From: Palsa-504 sp963767565
GTDB taxonomy: Bacteria; Actinomycetota; Actinomycetes; Streptosporangiales; Streptosporangiaceae
Assembly (NCBI GenBank): GCA_963767565.1
Contig: CAVYEG010000006.1
Span: 744,001 to 808,000 of the forward strand
Direction of reading: 5' to 3'
DNA: 64,000 nt
Part shown: positions 34,907 to 45,300 of the stretch, piece by piece
Layout of the letters: every line of letters begins with the position of its first letter
Position numbering within the stretch: the first letter of the stretch is position 1
The notes under the pieces: generated by a model
The model's database searches: none
The model's input: only the letters and a program-made list of their open reading frames with translations
Told to the model about the DNA's origin: nothing
Made by a program: the position numbers and the translations under genes

Positions 34907-36598
34907 ATGCCAGCCGCCGCCGGAACCGCGACGAGGACCAAACGCAAGCGAGGCGAGGGCCAGTGGGCGCTCGGCTACCGCGAGCCGCTCAATAAGAACG
35001 AAGAGAACAAGAGGAACGACGACGGCCTGAACGTCCGTCAGCGGATCATCGATATCTACTCCAAGTACGGCTTCGACTCCATCGACCCGGCCGACCTGCG
35101 CGGGCGTTTCCGCTGGTATGGCCTGTACACTCAGCGCCGGCCGGGTATCGACGGCGGCAAGACCGCCGTGCTGGAGCCCGAGGAGCTCGACGACCGCTAC
35201 TTCATGCTGCGGGTCCGCATCGACGGCGGCCAGCTCGAGAACGACCAGCTGCGCGTGATCGCGGACATCTCCCGCCGGTACGCCCGCGGCACGGCGGACG
35301 TCACCGACCGGCAGAACATCCAGCTGCACTGGATCGAGATCGAGAACGTGCCCGCGATCTGGGACGCCCTGGAATCGGTCGGGCTGAGCACCACCGAGGC
35401 CTGCGGGGACACGCCCAGGGTGGTCCTCGGCTGCCCGCTGGCGGGCCTGGACGAGACCGAGATCATCGACGCCACGCCCGAGATCGCCGCGATCACCGAG
35501 CAGTACATCGGCGACCCGGAGTTCTCCAACCTGCCGCGGAAGTTCAAGTCCTCGGTCAGCGGCTGCTCCGCCCAGTGCGCCATCCACGAGATCAACGACG
35601 TGGCGTTCGTGGGCGTGCGCAACGCCGACGGCGAGGCCGGCTACGACCTGTGGGTCGGCGGCGGCCTGTCCACCAACCCGATGATCGGCCAGCGGCTCGG
35701 CGCGTTCGTCCGGCCCGGCCAGGTGGCCGAGGTGTGGGCCGGGGTCGCCGGTCAGTTCCGGGACTACGGCTACCGCCGGCTGCGGCACCGGGCCAGGATC
35801 AAGTTCCTGGTGGCCGACTGGGGCCCGGGGAAGTTCCGTGAGGTGCTGGAGAAGGAGTACCTGGGCTACGCGCTGCCCGACGGCCCGCCGCCGGCCGCCC
35901 CGGCGGGCGGGATCCGGGACCACGTGGGCGTCCACCGGCAGCGGGACGGGCTGAACTACGTCGGGTTCGCGCCGACGGTGGGGCGCCTGTCGGCCGACGC
36001 GCTTGACGTCATCGCCGGGCTGGCCGCCCGATACGGCAGCGGCCGGGTACGCACCACCACCGAGCAGAAGATGGTCATCCTCGACGTGCCGCCGCAGCGC
36101 ACCGAGGAGCTGGTGACCGAGCTGGCCGGGGCTGGCCTGCCCGCGCGGCCGAGTGCGTTCCGCAGGCACACGATGGCCTGCACCGGCATCGAGTTCTGCA
36201 AGCTGGCCATCGTGGAGACCAAGGCCCGGGCGGCCGACCTGATCGCCGGGCTGGAGCGGCGCCTGCCGGACTTCGACACCCCGGTCACCATCAACGTCAA
36301 CGGCTGCCCGAACTCCTGCGCCCGGATCCAGACGGCCGACATCGGCCTGAAGGGATCGCTCGTCACCGGGCCCGACGGGCAGCAGGTCGAGGGCTTCCAG
36401 ATCCACCTGGGCGGCAGCCTGAGCGGCGGCGACGGCTCCGGCTCCGGCTTCGGCCGCAAGGTCCGCGGGCTCAAGACCACGGCCGAGGATCTGCCCGACT
36501 ACGTGGAGCGGGTACTGCGCCGGTTTGAGGCGGGCCGCGAACCGGGCGAGAGCTTCGCCGCCTGGACCGTGCGGGCCACCGATGAGGACCTCACATGA
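34907..36598 (+). CDS. sir: Ferredoxin-type sulfite reductase (nitrite/sulfite reductase family)
   Basis: 563 residues. The shared sirohaem/[4Fe-4S] ligands are in 'MACTGIEFCKLA' and 'NVNGCPNSCARIQ'. The first half carries the 'SVSGCSAQCAIHEI' and 'YARGTADVTDRQNIQLHWI' motifs. It reduces sulfite to sulfide with ferredoxin. Placement with cysH, a chelatase for sirohaem and a Cys leader argues for sulfite rather than nitrite. Confidence 0.92.
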   Translation: MPAAAGTATRTKRKRGEGQWALGYREPLNKNEENKRNDDGLNVRQRIIDIYSKYGFDSIDPADLRGRFRWYGLYTQRRPGIDGGKTAVLEPEELDDRYFMLRVRIDGGQLENDQLRVIADISRRYARGTADVTDRQNIQLHWIEIENVPAIWDALESVGLSTTEACGDTPRVVLGCPLAGLDETEIIDATPEIAAITEQYIGDPEFSNLPRKFKSSVSGCSAQCAIHEINDVAFVGVRNADGEAGYDLWVGGGLSTNPMIGQRLGAFVRPGQVAEVWAGVAGQFRDYGYRRLRHRARIKFLVADWGPGKFREVLEKEYLGYALPDGPPPAAPAGGIRDHVGVHRQRDGLNYVGFAPTVGRLSADALDVIAGLAARYGSGRVRTTTEQKMVILDVPPQRTEELVTELAGAGLPARPSAFRRHTMACTGIEFCKLAIVETKARAADLIAGLERRLPDFDTPVTINVNGCPNSCARIQTADIGLKGSLVTGPDGQQVEGFQIHLGGSLSGGDGSGSGFGRKVRGLKTTAEDLPDYVERVLRRFEAGREPGESFAAWTVRATDEDLT

Positions 36599-36741
36599 GC
36601 ACGCGCGCAGTGCCCTTCTACTGCCCTTATTGCGGCGAGGAAGACCTCGAGCCGCAGGGCGCGACCGACGGTGAATGGCATTGCCGCAGTTGCACCCGCA
36701 GTTTCCAGCTACGCTTTGCCGGAATAGGAGTGACGCTGTGA
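36595..36741 (+). CDS. Zinc-ribbon microprotein between sir and cysH
   Basis: 48 residues, start ATGA-overlapping the sir stop and end TGA overlapping the cysH GTG. The sequence has 'FYCPYCGEEDLEP' and 'WHCRSCTRSF', a classic CxxC-x17-CxxC zinc ribbon. The double overlap shows it is a genuine, translationally coupled operon member. It may be an electron-transfer or assembly partner of sulfite reductase; this is inference from context. It is too short for many annotation pipelines. Confidence 0.85.
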   Translation: MSTRAVPFYCPYCGEEDLEPQGATDGEWHCRSCTRSFQLRFAGIGVTL

Positions 36742-37487
36742 GTCCCGCTCCCACCGTCTTGCCGGATCACGCCCGCGGCCTGGCGCAGATCAGCCTGGAG
36801 GACCCCGAGCTCATGCGAACCCTCGCCGAACAGGCCGCCGAGGAACTCGCGGACGCGCCCGCCGAGGAGATCATCCGCTGGGCCACGGACACCTTCGGCG
36901 ACCGGATCTGCATCACCTCGTCCATGACCGACACGGTGATCGTCCACCTCGCCTCGGCGGTCAAGCCCGGCATCGACGTGGTCTTCCTCGACACCGGCTA
37001 CCACTTCGCGGAGACCATCGGCACCAGGGACGCCGCCGAGGTCGTGTACCCGATCAAGCTCATCAACGTCACCCCGTCGCGTACCGTCGCCGAACAGGAC
37101 GCCGAGCTGGGGCCGAGGCTCTACGGCCGCAACCCCGACCTGTGCTGCTACCTGCGCAAGGTCGAGCCGCTGGAGCGGGCCCTGACCAATTACGACGCCT
37201 GGATCACCGGCGTCCGCCGGGACGAGACCAACCAGCGGCGCCAGACCCGGGTCGTGGAGTGGGACGACCGCCGGGAGATGGTCAAGGTCAACCCGATCGT
37301 CAGCTGGTCCCAGAAGCAGGTGGACGACTTCATCGCCGAGCAGGGCGTGCTGGTCAACCCGCTGGTCTACGACGGCTACCCCTCGATCGGCTGCGCGACC
37401 TGCACCATCAAGGTCGAGCCGGGCGCGGAACCGCGCAGCGGGCGCTGGGCCGGGACCGGCAAGACGGAGTGCGGCATCCATGCTTGA
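36738..37487 (+). CDS. cysH: Adenylylsulfate (APS) reductase
   Basis: 249 residues from the GTG at 36738. The CC pair in 'PDLCCYLRKVEPL' and CxxC in 'IGCATCTIKV' ligate the [4Fe-4S] cluster of APS-type enzymes. The catalytic cysteine is in 'TECGIHA' at the C-terminus. It reduces APS to sulfite for the upstream sulfite reductase. The overlap with the zinc-ribbon gene indicates coupling. Confidence 0.93.
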   Translation: MSPAPTVLPDHARGLAQISLEDPELMRTLAEQAAEELADAPAEEIIRWATDTFGDRICITSSMTDTVIVHLASAVKPGIDVVFLDTGYHFAETIGTRDAAEVVYPIKLINVTPSRTVAEQDAELGPRLYGRNPDLCCYLRKVEPLERALTNYDAWITGVRRDETNQRRQTRVVEWDDRREMVKVNPIVSWSQKQVDDFIAEQGVLVNPLVYDGYPSIGCATCTIKVEPGAEPRSGRWAGTGKTECGIHA

Positions 37488-38280
37488 GCGGGGGGTCTCA
37501 GGGGGGTCGTCCCCCCTGAAGCCAGCAGGGCTTAATCGGGTTCTCGTCGCCGTGGCACACGGCAGCGCGGACCCGCGGGCGGCGGCCACCATCGACGAGC
37601 TGATGACAGTGGCCGCCACCCGGACGGCGGCGCGTGGCCTGAGCCTGCGCACGGCCTACCTTTCTCATGCCGCGCCGTCGCTGCCTCAGGTCATGTCTGC
37701 GCTGCCGGGGAACGCCCGGGTGACCGTGCTGCCGCTGCTGCTCACGGCGGCCTACCACAGCAAGACCGACGTCCCCCGCGTGCTGGCCCGGATGCGCGGC
37801 GACTTCCCGCGGCTCGAGGTCACCTACGGCGCCACCCTCGGCCCGCATCCGCTGCTGCTGCGGGCGCTGGAGCGGCGGCTGGCCGAGGCGGCGCCCGACG
37901 CGCTCGAGGATCCCGGCCACACCGGCGTGGTCCTCGCCGCGGCCGGCTCGAGCGACCCGGCCGCCAACGTCACCATCGGCCGCCTCGCGGCCCGCTGGCA
38001 GGCCCGGACCGGATGGTCGGCGGTCCGCCCGGCCTACGCCTCGGCCGCCGATCCGGCGCCCGCTGCGGCCGTAGCCGGGCTGCTGCACGCCGGAGCCCGG
38101 CGCGTCCTGGTCGCGACCTACCTGCTCGCGCCCGGGCTTTTCGCGGACCGGATCCGCGATGCCGCCCTGGCCGCGGGAGCGGCGGCGGTAGCACCGGCGC
38201 TCGGCGCGGCGGCCGAGGTAGCCGACGTGATGCTGGACCGGTATCAGGAGGCAGGAACGCGACAGCAGGCTGCGGCCTAA
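37480..38280 (+). CDS. Sirohydrochlorin chelatase (CbiX/SirB-like)
   Basis: 266 residues with two CbiX-type halves: 'LVAVAHGSADPRAA' with the metal-binding His, and 'LLTAAYHSKTDVPRVL'. The second half keeps 'GVVLAAAGSSDP'. It would insert iron into sirohydrochlorin to make sirohaem for sulfite reductase. The first about 17 residues (Ser/Gly-rich) are encoded by repeat copy E, and the ATG overlaps the cysH end. Confidence 0.88.
   Translation: MLERGVSGGSSPLKPAGLNRVLVAVAHGSADPRAAATIDELMTVAATRTAARGLSLRTAYLSHAAPSLPQVMSALPGNARVTVLPLLLTAAYHSKTDVPRVLARMRGDFPRLEVTYGATLGPHPLLLRALERRLAEAAPDALEDPGHTGVVLAAAGSSDPAANVTIGRLAARWQARTGWSAVRPAYASAADPAPAAAVAGLLHAGARRVLVATYLLAPGLFADRIRDAALAAGAAAVAPALGAAAEVADVMLDRYQEAGTRQQAAA
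37486..37519. repeat. GC-rich palindromic repeat, copy E (within chelatase 5' end)
   Basis: GGGGGGTCTCAGGGGGGTCG then TCCCCCCTGAAGCC. It encodes residues about 4-13 of the chelatase. Confidence 0.75.
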
Positions 38281-38434
38281 AACTGGGTAAAACTCCCGTT
38301 AGCCCCAGGAAAATCCGGGGCGCCGGCACCCGCTGGTCACGATCCGGTAACGTACGTCCCTTCGGGTCTACGCGTACCAGGTAGAGTCGGCCGCTGGCCG
38401 AAGCCAGCCTGACTCGCCGTTTCGAAGGGGGCGA

Positions 38435-40578
<2,144 letters not shown>

Positions 40579-40579
<1 letters not shown>

Positions 40580-41325
40580 TGCGGCTGCTGACCGGGCAGT
40601 CCGACCTGACCGACGAGGATCTGGCCCGGCTGTACGCCTACCCGCCCGGATCGTGGCTGCGGGCCAACTTCGTGGCCAGCGTGGACGGTGCCGCCCGTCT
40701 CGACGGCGCCTCGGCGGGCTTGTCGTCCGACGCGGACCGGCACGTGTTCGCGCTGCTCCGCACGCTGGCCGACGTCGTCCTGGTGGGAGCGGGGACCGCC
40801 CGGACCGAGCGCTACGGGCCGGTACGTCCCCGCGAGCTGTGGCGCCACCTGCGGGCCGGCCTGGCCACCCCGCCGATCGCGGTGATCAGCGCCCGGCTCC
40901 ATCTCGACCCGGCCAGCTCCCTGATCAGCGCCGCTCCGCCGCACGCCCGCACGATCGTGATCACCACCGCGGCGTCACCCCCGCATCTGCGGGCCGAACT
41001 GGCCCGGCACGCGGACGTGATCGTGGCCGGAGAGGAAACCGTCGACCTGAAGGCCGCGCTCAGCGCGCTGGCTGAGCGCGGTCAGCAGCGGCTGCTCGCC
41101 GAGGGCGGTCCGCACCTGTTCGGCCAGCTCGTCGCCGCCGACCTGATGGATGAGCTGTGCCTGACCATCAGCCCGCTACTGACCGGCGACGTCGGGGGCC
41201 GCATCGTGGCCGGCTCCCTGATCCCGGATCACCCGCTGCCGCTGGCCCTGGCCCACGTCATCGACGCTGACGGCCTCCTCCTGTGCCGCTACACACGAGT
41301 CAGGGGAGCTGACCGGGGCGGTTGA
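40579..41325 (+). CDS. RibD C-terminal (pyrimidine reductase) family protein
   Basis: 248 residues. The dihydrofolate-reductase-like RibD-C fold is shown by 'WLRANFVASVDGAARLDG', 'DVVLVGAGTARTERYG' and 'RLLAEGGPHLFGQLVAADL'. There is no deaminase domain, so it is a stand-alone reductase. Such paralogues occur outside riboflavin operons. It starts by a TGATG overlap with glgX. Its 3' end overlaps the sigma-factor stub on the other strand by 26 bases. Confidence 0.85.
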
Positions 41326-41521
41326 CGGCCGCGCGCTTGCCGAACGCGACCAGGAAGGTCTCCGCCAGCAGGTCCTCGGCGGCCTGGGGGCCGACCCGGC
41401 GGGCCAGGTACCGCTGGATGTGCGGAGCATGGCGGTCGAACAGCGCGGCGAACCGGCCGGGCTCGGCGAGTGAGGCCTCGATGACCTCGGCATCGTCGGG
41501 GGCGATCGGCAGCAGCGGCAT
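41300..41521 (-). pseudogene. ECF sigma factor stub (region 2 only)
   Basis: 73 codons starting at an ATG with AAGGA five bases upstream. 'FAALFDRHAPHIQRYLARRV' and 'AAEDLLAETFLVAFGKR' are sigma region 2. The sequence then stops after ten unrelated residues; regions 2.4 (completion), 3 and 4 are missing. The truncation point abuts the end of the RibD-C gene, suggesting a deletion fused them tail to tail. No anti-sigma gene is visible. Confidence 0.65.
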
Positions 41522-41699
41522 CGGCGTCCTTCAGCGGTCCGGGGAGGGCTTCACCTGTTATCCGCAGCAGCCGCTTCCGGAGTTCACCGGTGGCCATATG
41601 GTAGGCGCCGCCTCCGCCGTCCGGCGGGCCCCTGGCCCGCGTTAGCCTGGCCACTGAAAGGCCCAGTCACCGCCTTCCCGCACAGCCAGGGAGCCTGCC
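41326..41699. other. Region holding the sigma stub and the gadB promoter
   Basis: Apart from the sigma stub (to 41521) I see a short minus-strand frame starting near 41598 ('MATGELRKRLLRITGEALPG'). It ends within 35 codons and is not recognisable. The gadB ribosome site AGGGAG is at its right end. Confidence 0.4.
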
Positions 41700-43103
41700 A
41701 TGCCGTTGCACACCAAGGTGGATGAGTCCGCCCGGGACGCCGAGCTCGAGATAAATCCCGTCTACTTCCGCGAGAAGAGCTGCGAGATCCCCCGGTACAA
41801 GCTGCCCGAGCACGGGGTGCTGCCGCGCACCGCGCTGCAGGTCGTCCGGGACGAGCTCATCCTCGACGGCAACGCCCGGCTCAACCTGGCCACGTTCGTC
41901 ACGACCTGGATGGAGCCCGAGGCCGAGCTGCTGATGGCCGAGTGCGCGCCCAAGAACATGATCGACAAGGACGAGTACCCGCAGACCGCCGAGCTCGAGC
42001 GGCGCTGCGTGAACATCTTGTCCCACCTGTGGAACGCGCCGGAGGGCGGCCAGGCGACCGGCTGCTCGACCACCGGGTCGAGCGAGGCCTGCATGCTCGG
42101 CGGGATGGCGATGCTGTGGCGGTGGCGGGCCCGGCGGCAGGCGGCGGGGCTCGACGCGACCAAGCCGAACCTGGTGATGGGCTCGAACGTCCAGGTGTGC
42201 TGGGAGAAGTTCTGCCGTTACTGGCAGGTGGAGCCGCGTTACGTACCGATGGTGCCGGGGCGCCTGCACCTAGGCCCGGCTGAGGCCGCGGCCAAGTGCG
42301 ACGAGAACACCATCGGCGTGGTCGCCATCCTGGGCTCCACCATGGACGGCAGCTACGAGCCCGTGCTCGAGATCAGCCAGGCCCTGGACCAGGTTCAGGC
42401 CGAGCACGGCTGCGACATCCCGGTGCATGTGGACGGCGCGTCGGGCGGGTTCGTGGCCCCGTTCCTGCAGCCCGACCTGGAGTGGGACTTCCGGGTCCCG
42501 CGGGTGTGCTCGATCAACACCTCGGGGCACAAGTACGGCCTGGTCTATCCCGGGGTCGGCTGGGTCATGTGGCGGACCCCGGATTACCTGCCGGAAGATC
42601 TCATCTTTAAGGTCAACTACCTGGGCGGGGAGATGCCCACGTTCGCGCTCAACTTCTCCCGTCCGGGCGCTCAGGTGGCCGCGCAGTACTTCAACTTCCT
42701 CAGGCTCGGCTGGCAGGGTTACCGGCACGTGCAGCAGACCTGCCAGGACATCGCCCTCTACCTGTCCGGCGAGATCGCCAAGATAGGCCCGTTCGAGCTG
42801 CTCACCGACGGCAGTGACCTGCCCGTGTTCGCGTTCAAGCTGCGCGAGGAGATCACCGGGTACTCGGTGTTCGACCTGTCGGAGCGGCTGCGCCAGCGCG
42901 GCTGGCAGGTGCCGGCTTACACCTTCCCCGAGGACATGACCGACACCGAGGTGATGCGGATAGTAGTCAGGAACGGGTTCAGCATGGACCTGGCCAACCT
43001 GCTGCTGGACGATATGCGGCTGCAGGTGCGGATCCTCGAGCATCACCCGCAGACTCAGCCGCCGCCCGAGATCCAGCAGATGCGCAAGGCCTTCACCCAC
43101 TAA
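41700..43103 (+). CDS. gadB: Glutamate decarboxylase
   Basis: 467 residues, PLP group II decarboxylase. The active-site lysine is in 'INTSGHKYGLVYPGVGW', with the pyridine-ring Asp motif 'HVDGASGGFVAPF' and the substrate region 'FVTTWMEPEAELLM'. It makes GABA and CO2, consuming a proton. No antiporter gene is adjacent. AGGGAG lies six bases before the ATG. Confidence 0.94.
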   Translation: MPLHTKVDESARDAELEINPVYFREKSCEIPRYKLPEHGVLPRTALQVVRDELILDGNARLNLATFVTTWMEPEAELLMAECAPKNMIDKDEYPQTAELERRCVNILSHLWNAPEGGQATGCSTTGSSEACMLGGMAMLWRWRARRQAAGLDATKPNLVMGSNVQVCWEKFCRYWQVEPRYVPMVPGRLHLGPAEAAAKCDENTIGVVAILGSTMDGSYEPVLEISQALDQVQAEHGCDIPVHVDGASGGFVAPFLQPDLEWDFRVPRVCSINTSGHKYGLVYPGVGWVMWRTPDYLPEDLIFKVNYLGGEMPTFALNFSRPGAQVAAQYFNFLRLGWQGYRHVQQTCQDIALYLSGEIAKIGPFELLTDGSDLPVFAFKLREEITGYSVFDLSERLRQRGWQVPAYTFPEDMTDTEVMRIVVRNGFSMDLANLLLDDMRLQVRILEHHPQTQPPPEIQQMRKAFTH

Positions 43104-43145
43104 GGGGGGTCTGGGGGAAACACCAGGGGGCGGTCCCCCGCGGGC
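43104..43145. repeat. GC-rich palindromic repeat, copy F (between gadB and paaZ)
   Basis: GGGGGGTCTGGGGGAAACAC then CAGGGGGCGGTCCCCCGCGG, directly after the gadB stop. Confidence 0.75.
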
Positions 43146-43197
43146 GGCGAGGTACCTTACGAAAGGACCCGCGGGGAGCCTTCTGGAGGAGCTGACG

Positions 43198-45245
43198 ATG
43201 ACCGTGCTGCGTAGCTACGTGACCGGGACCTGGGTCGAGCCGGCGGATGAGGGGCGGCCGGTGCTCGACGCCGTGACCGGCGAGGTGGTCGCCCGGGTGT
43301 CATCGGCCGGCCTCGACTACGGCGCGGCACTCGACTATGCCCGGGACACCGGCGGCCCGGCGCTGCGCGAGCTGACCTTCCACCAGCGCGCCGCCCTGCT
43401 CAAGTCACTCGGGCAGCTGCTCCGCGAGCACCGGCCCGAGCTGTACGAGCTGTCCGCGCGGACCGGGGCGACCCTCGGCGACGCCAAGTTCGACGTCGAC
43501 GGCGGCATCGGGGTCCTGCTCAGCTACGCCAGCAGGGCCCGCCGCGAGCTGCCCAACGACACCGTCCTGGCCGAAGGCGCGGTCGAGCCGCTGGGCCGGG
43601 ACGGGTCTTTCGTCGGCCAGCACATCCTGACCCCGCTGCGCGGGGTCGCGGTCCAGATCAACGCGTTCAACTTCCCGGTCTGGGGTCCGCTGGAAAAATT
43701 CGCGCCCGCGTTCATCGCCGGCGTGCCGAGCCTGGTCAAGCCCGCCACCCAGACCGCCTACCTGACCGCCCGGCTGGTGGAGCTGATGGTCGGCTCCGCC
43801 CTGCTCCCCCCGGGCTCGCTCCAGCTGGCGTGCGGCAGCGCCAGCGGCCTGCTCGACGCGGCCGCCGAGCAGGATCTGGTGTCCTTCACCGGGTCGGCCG
43901 CGACCGCGCGGCAGCTGCGGGCGCATCCGGCCGTCGTGCAGCTGTCGGTCCGGTTCAACGCCGAGGCGGACTCGCTGAACTGCTCGATCCTCGGCCCGGA
44001 CGCCGAGCCGGGCACGCCGGAATTCGACCTGTACGTGCAGCAGCTGGTCACCGAGATGACGGTCAAGGCGGGCCAGAAGTGCACCGCCATCCGGCGGGCC
44101 TTCGTCCCGGCCGCGCTGGCCGGCCAGGTCACCGAGGCGGTCCGCGACCGGCTGGCCAAGGTCGTGGTGGGCAGCCCGGCTGAGGAGAACGTGCAGATGG
44201 GCGCGCTGGCCAGCCTGGAACAGCGGGAGGAAGTGCGCCGCTCGGTGAAGGCGCTGCTGACGGCGGGCCGGCTGGTGTTCGGCGACCCGGAGCACGTGGA
44301 GGTCACCGGGGCCAGCGCCGAGCGCGGGGCGTTCATCGCGCCGCTGCTGCTGCACAGCGACGACGCGAGCCGCCCGGAACCGCATCAGGTAGAGGCGTTC
44401 GGCCCGGTCAGCACGATCATCGGGTACCGCGGCGCCGGCGAGGTGATCGACCTGGCGGCGCGCGGCCGGGGCAGCCTGGCCGGCTCGGTGGTCACCGCCG
44501 ACCCGGCCTTCGCCCGCGAGGTGGTGCTCGGCCTGGCGCCCTGGCACGGCCGGCTGCTCGTGCTGGACCGCGACGACGCGGCCACCTCGACCGGGCACGG
44601 GTCCCCGCTGCCGGTGCTGGTGCATGGCGGCCCCGGACGGGCCGGCGGGGGGAGGAGATGGGCGGCATCCGCGGCGTGCTGCACCACATGCAGCGCACTG
44701 CGGTGCAGGCCAGCCCGCGCGTGCTGTCCGCGGTCACCGGCCGCTGGGTGGCCGGCGCCGGGCGGGACGCGGCCGGCGGGCACCCGTTCCGCAAGTCCCT
44801 GGCCGACCTGCGGATCGGCGACACGGTGGTGGCCGGCCCGCGCCAGGTCACGCTGGCCGATATCGAGCATTTCGCCGCGTTCACCGGCGACACCTTCTAC
44901 GCGCACATGGACGAGGAGGCCGCGCGGGCCAACCCGTTCTTCGACGGCCGGGTGGCGCACGGCTACCTCATCGTCTCCTTCGCCGCGGGCCTGTTCGTCC
45001 AGCCCGATCCCGGCCCGGTGCTGGCCAACTACGGCCTGGAGAACCTGCGCTTCCTGACCCCGGTTTACCCGGGCGACGAGCTGACCGTGACGCTGACCTG
45101 CAAGCAGATCATCCCGCGGGAAGACGCTGACCACGGCGAGGTGCGCTGGGACGCTGACGTGACCAACCAGGACGGCAAGTCGGTGGCCACCTACGACGTG
45201 CTCACGCTGGTGGCCAAGCAATGGCCGCCGCCCGCCGCTCAGTAG
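43198..45245 (+). CDS. paaZ: PaaZ-type aldehyde dehydrogenase/enoyl-CoA hydratase fusion, frameshifted
   Basis: About 680 residues if repaired. The aldehyde dehydrogenase half (to about residue 480) has 'HINAFNFPVWG'-like QINAFNFPVWGPLEKFAP, 'FTGSAAT', the Glu in 'NAEADSLN' and catalytic Cys in 'KAGQKCTAIRR'. The MaoC half has 'FTGDTFYAHMDEEAARAN' and 'VAHGYLIVSFAAGLF'. PaaZ opens the oxepin-CoA ring in phenylacetate breakdown. At a six-G run (44647-44652) one G is missing: the text 'GGPGRAGGG' should continue 'EEMGGIRG', which is in the next frame. No other paa genes are nearby. Confidence 0.88.
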
Positions 45246-45270
45246 GGGTGCCGGATCGCGGTCCGGACCC
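45246..45270. terminator. Hairpin between convergent paaZ and the dehydratase operon
   Basis: Arms GGGT-g-CCGGA and TCCGG-ACCC with a 6-base loop, in the 55-base gap between two convergent stops. Confidence 0.5.
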
Positions 45271-45300
45271 GCATCGCTGACACCGCGGCGCGCGGCCCGG

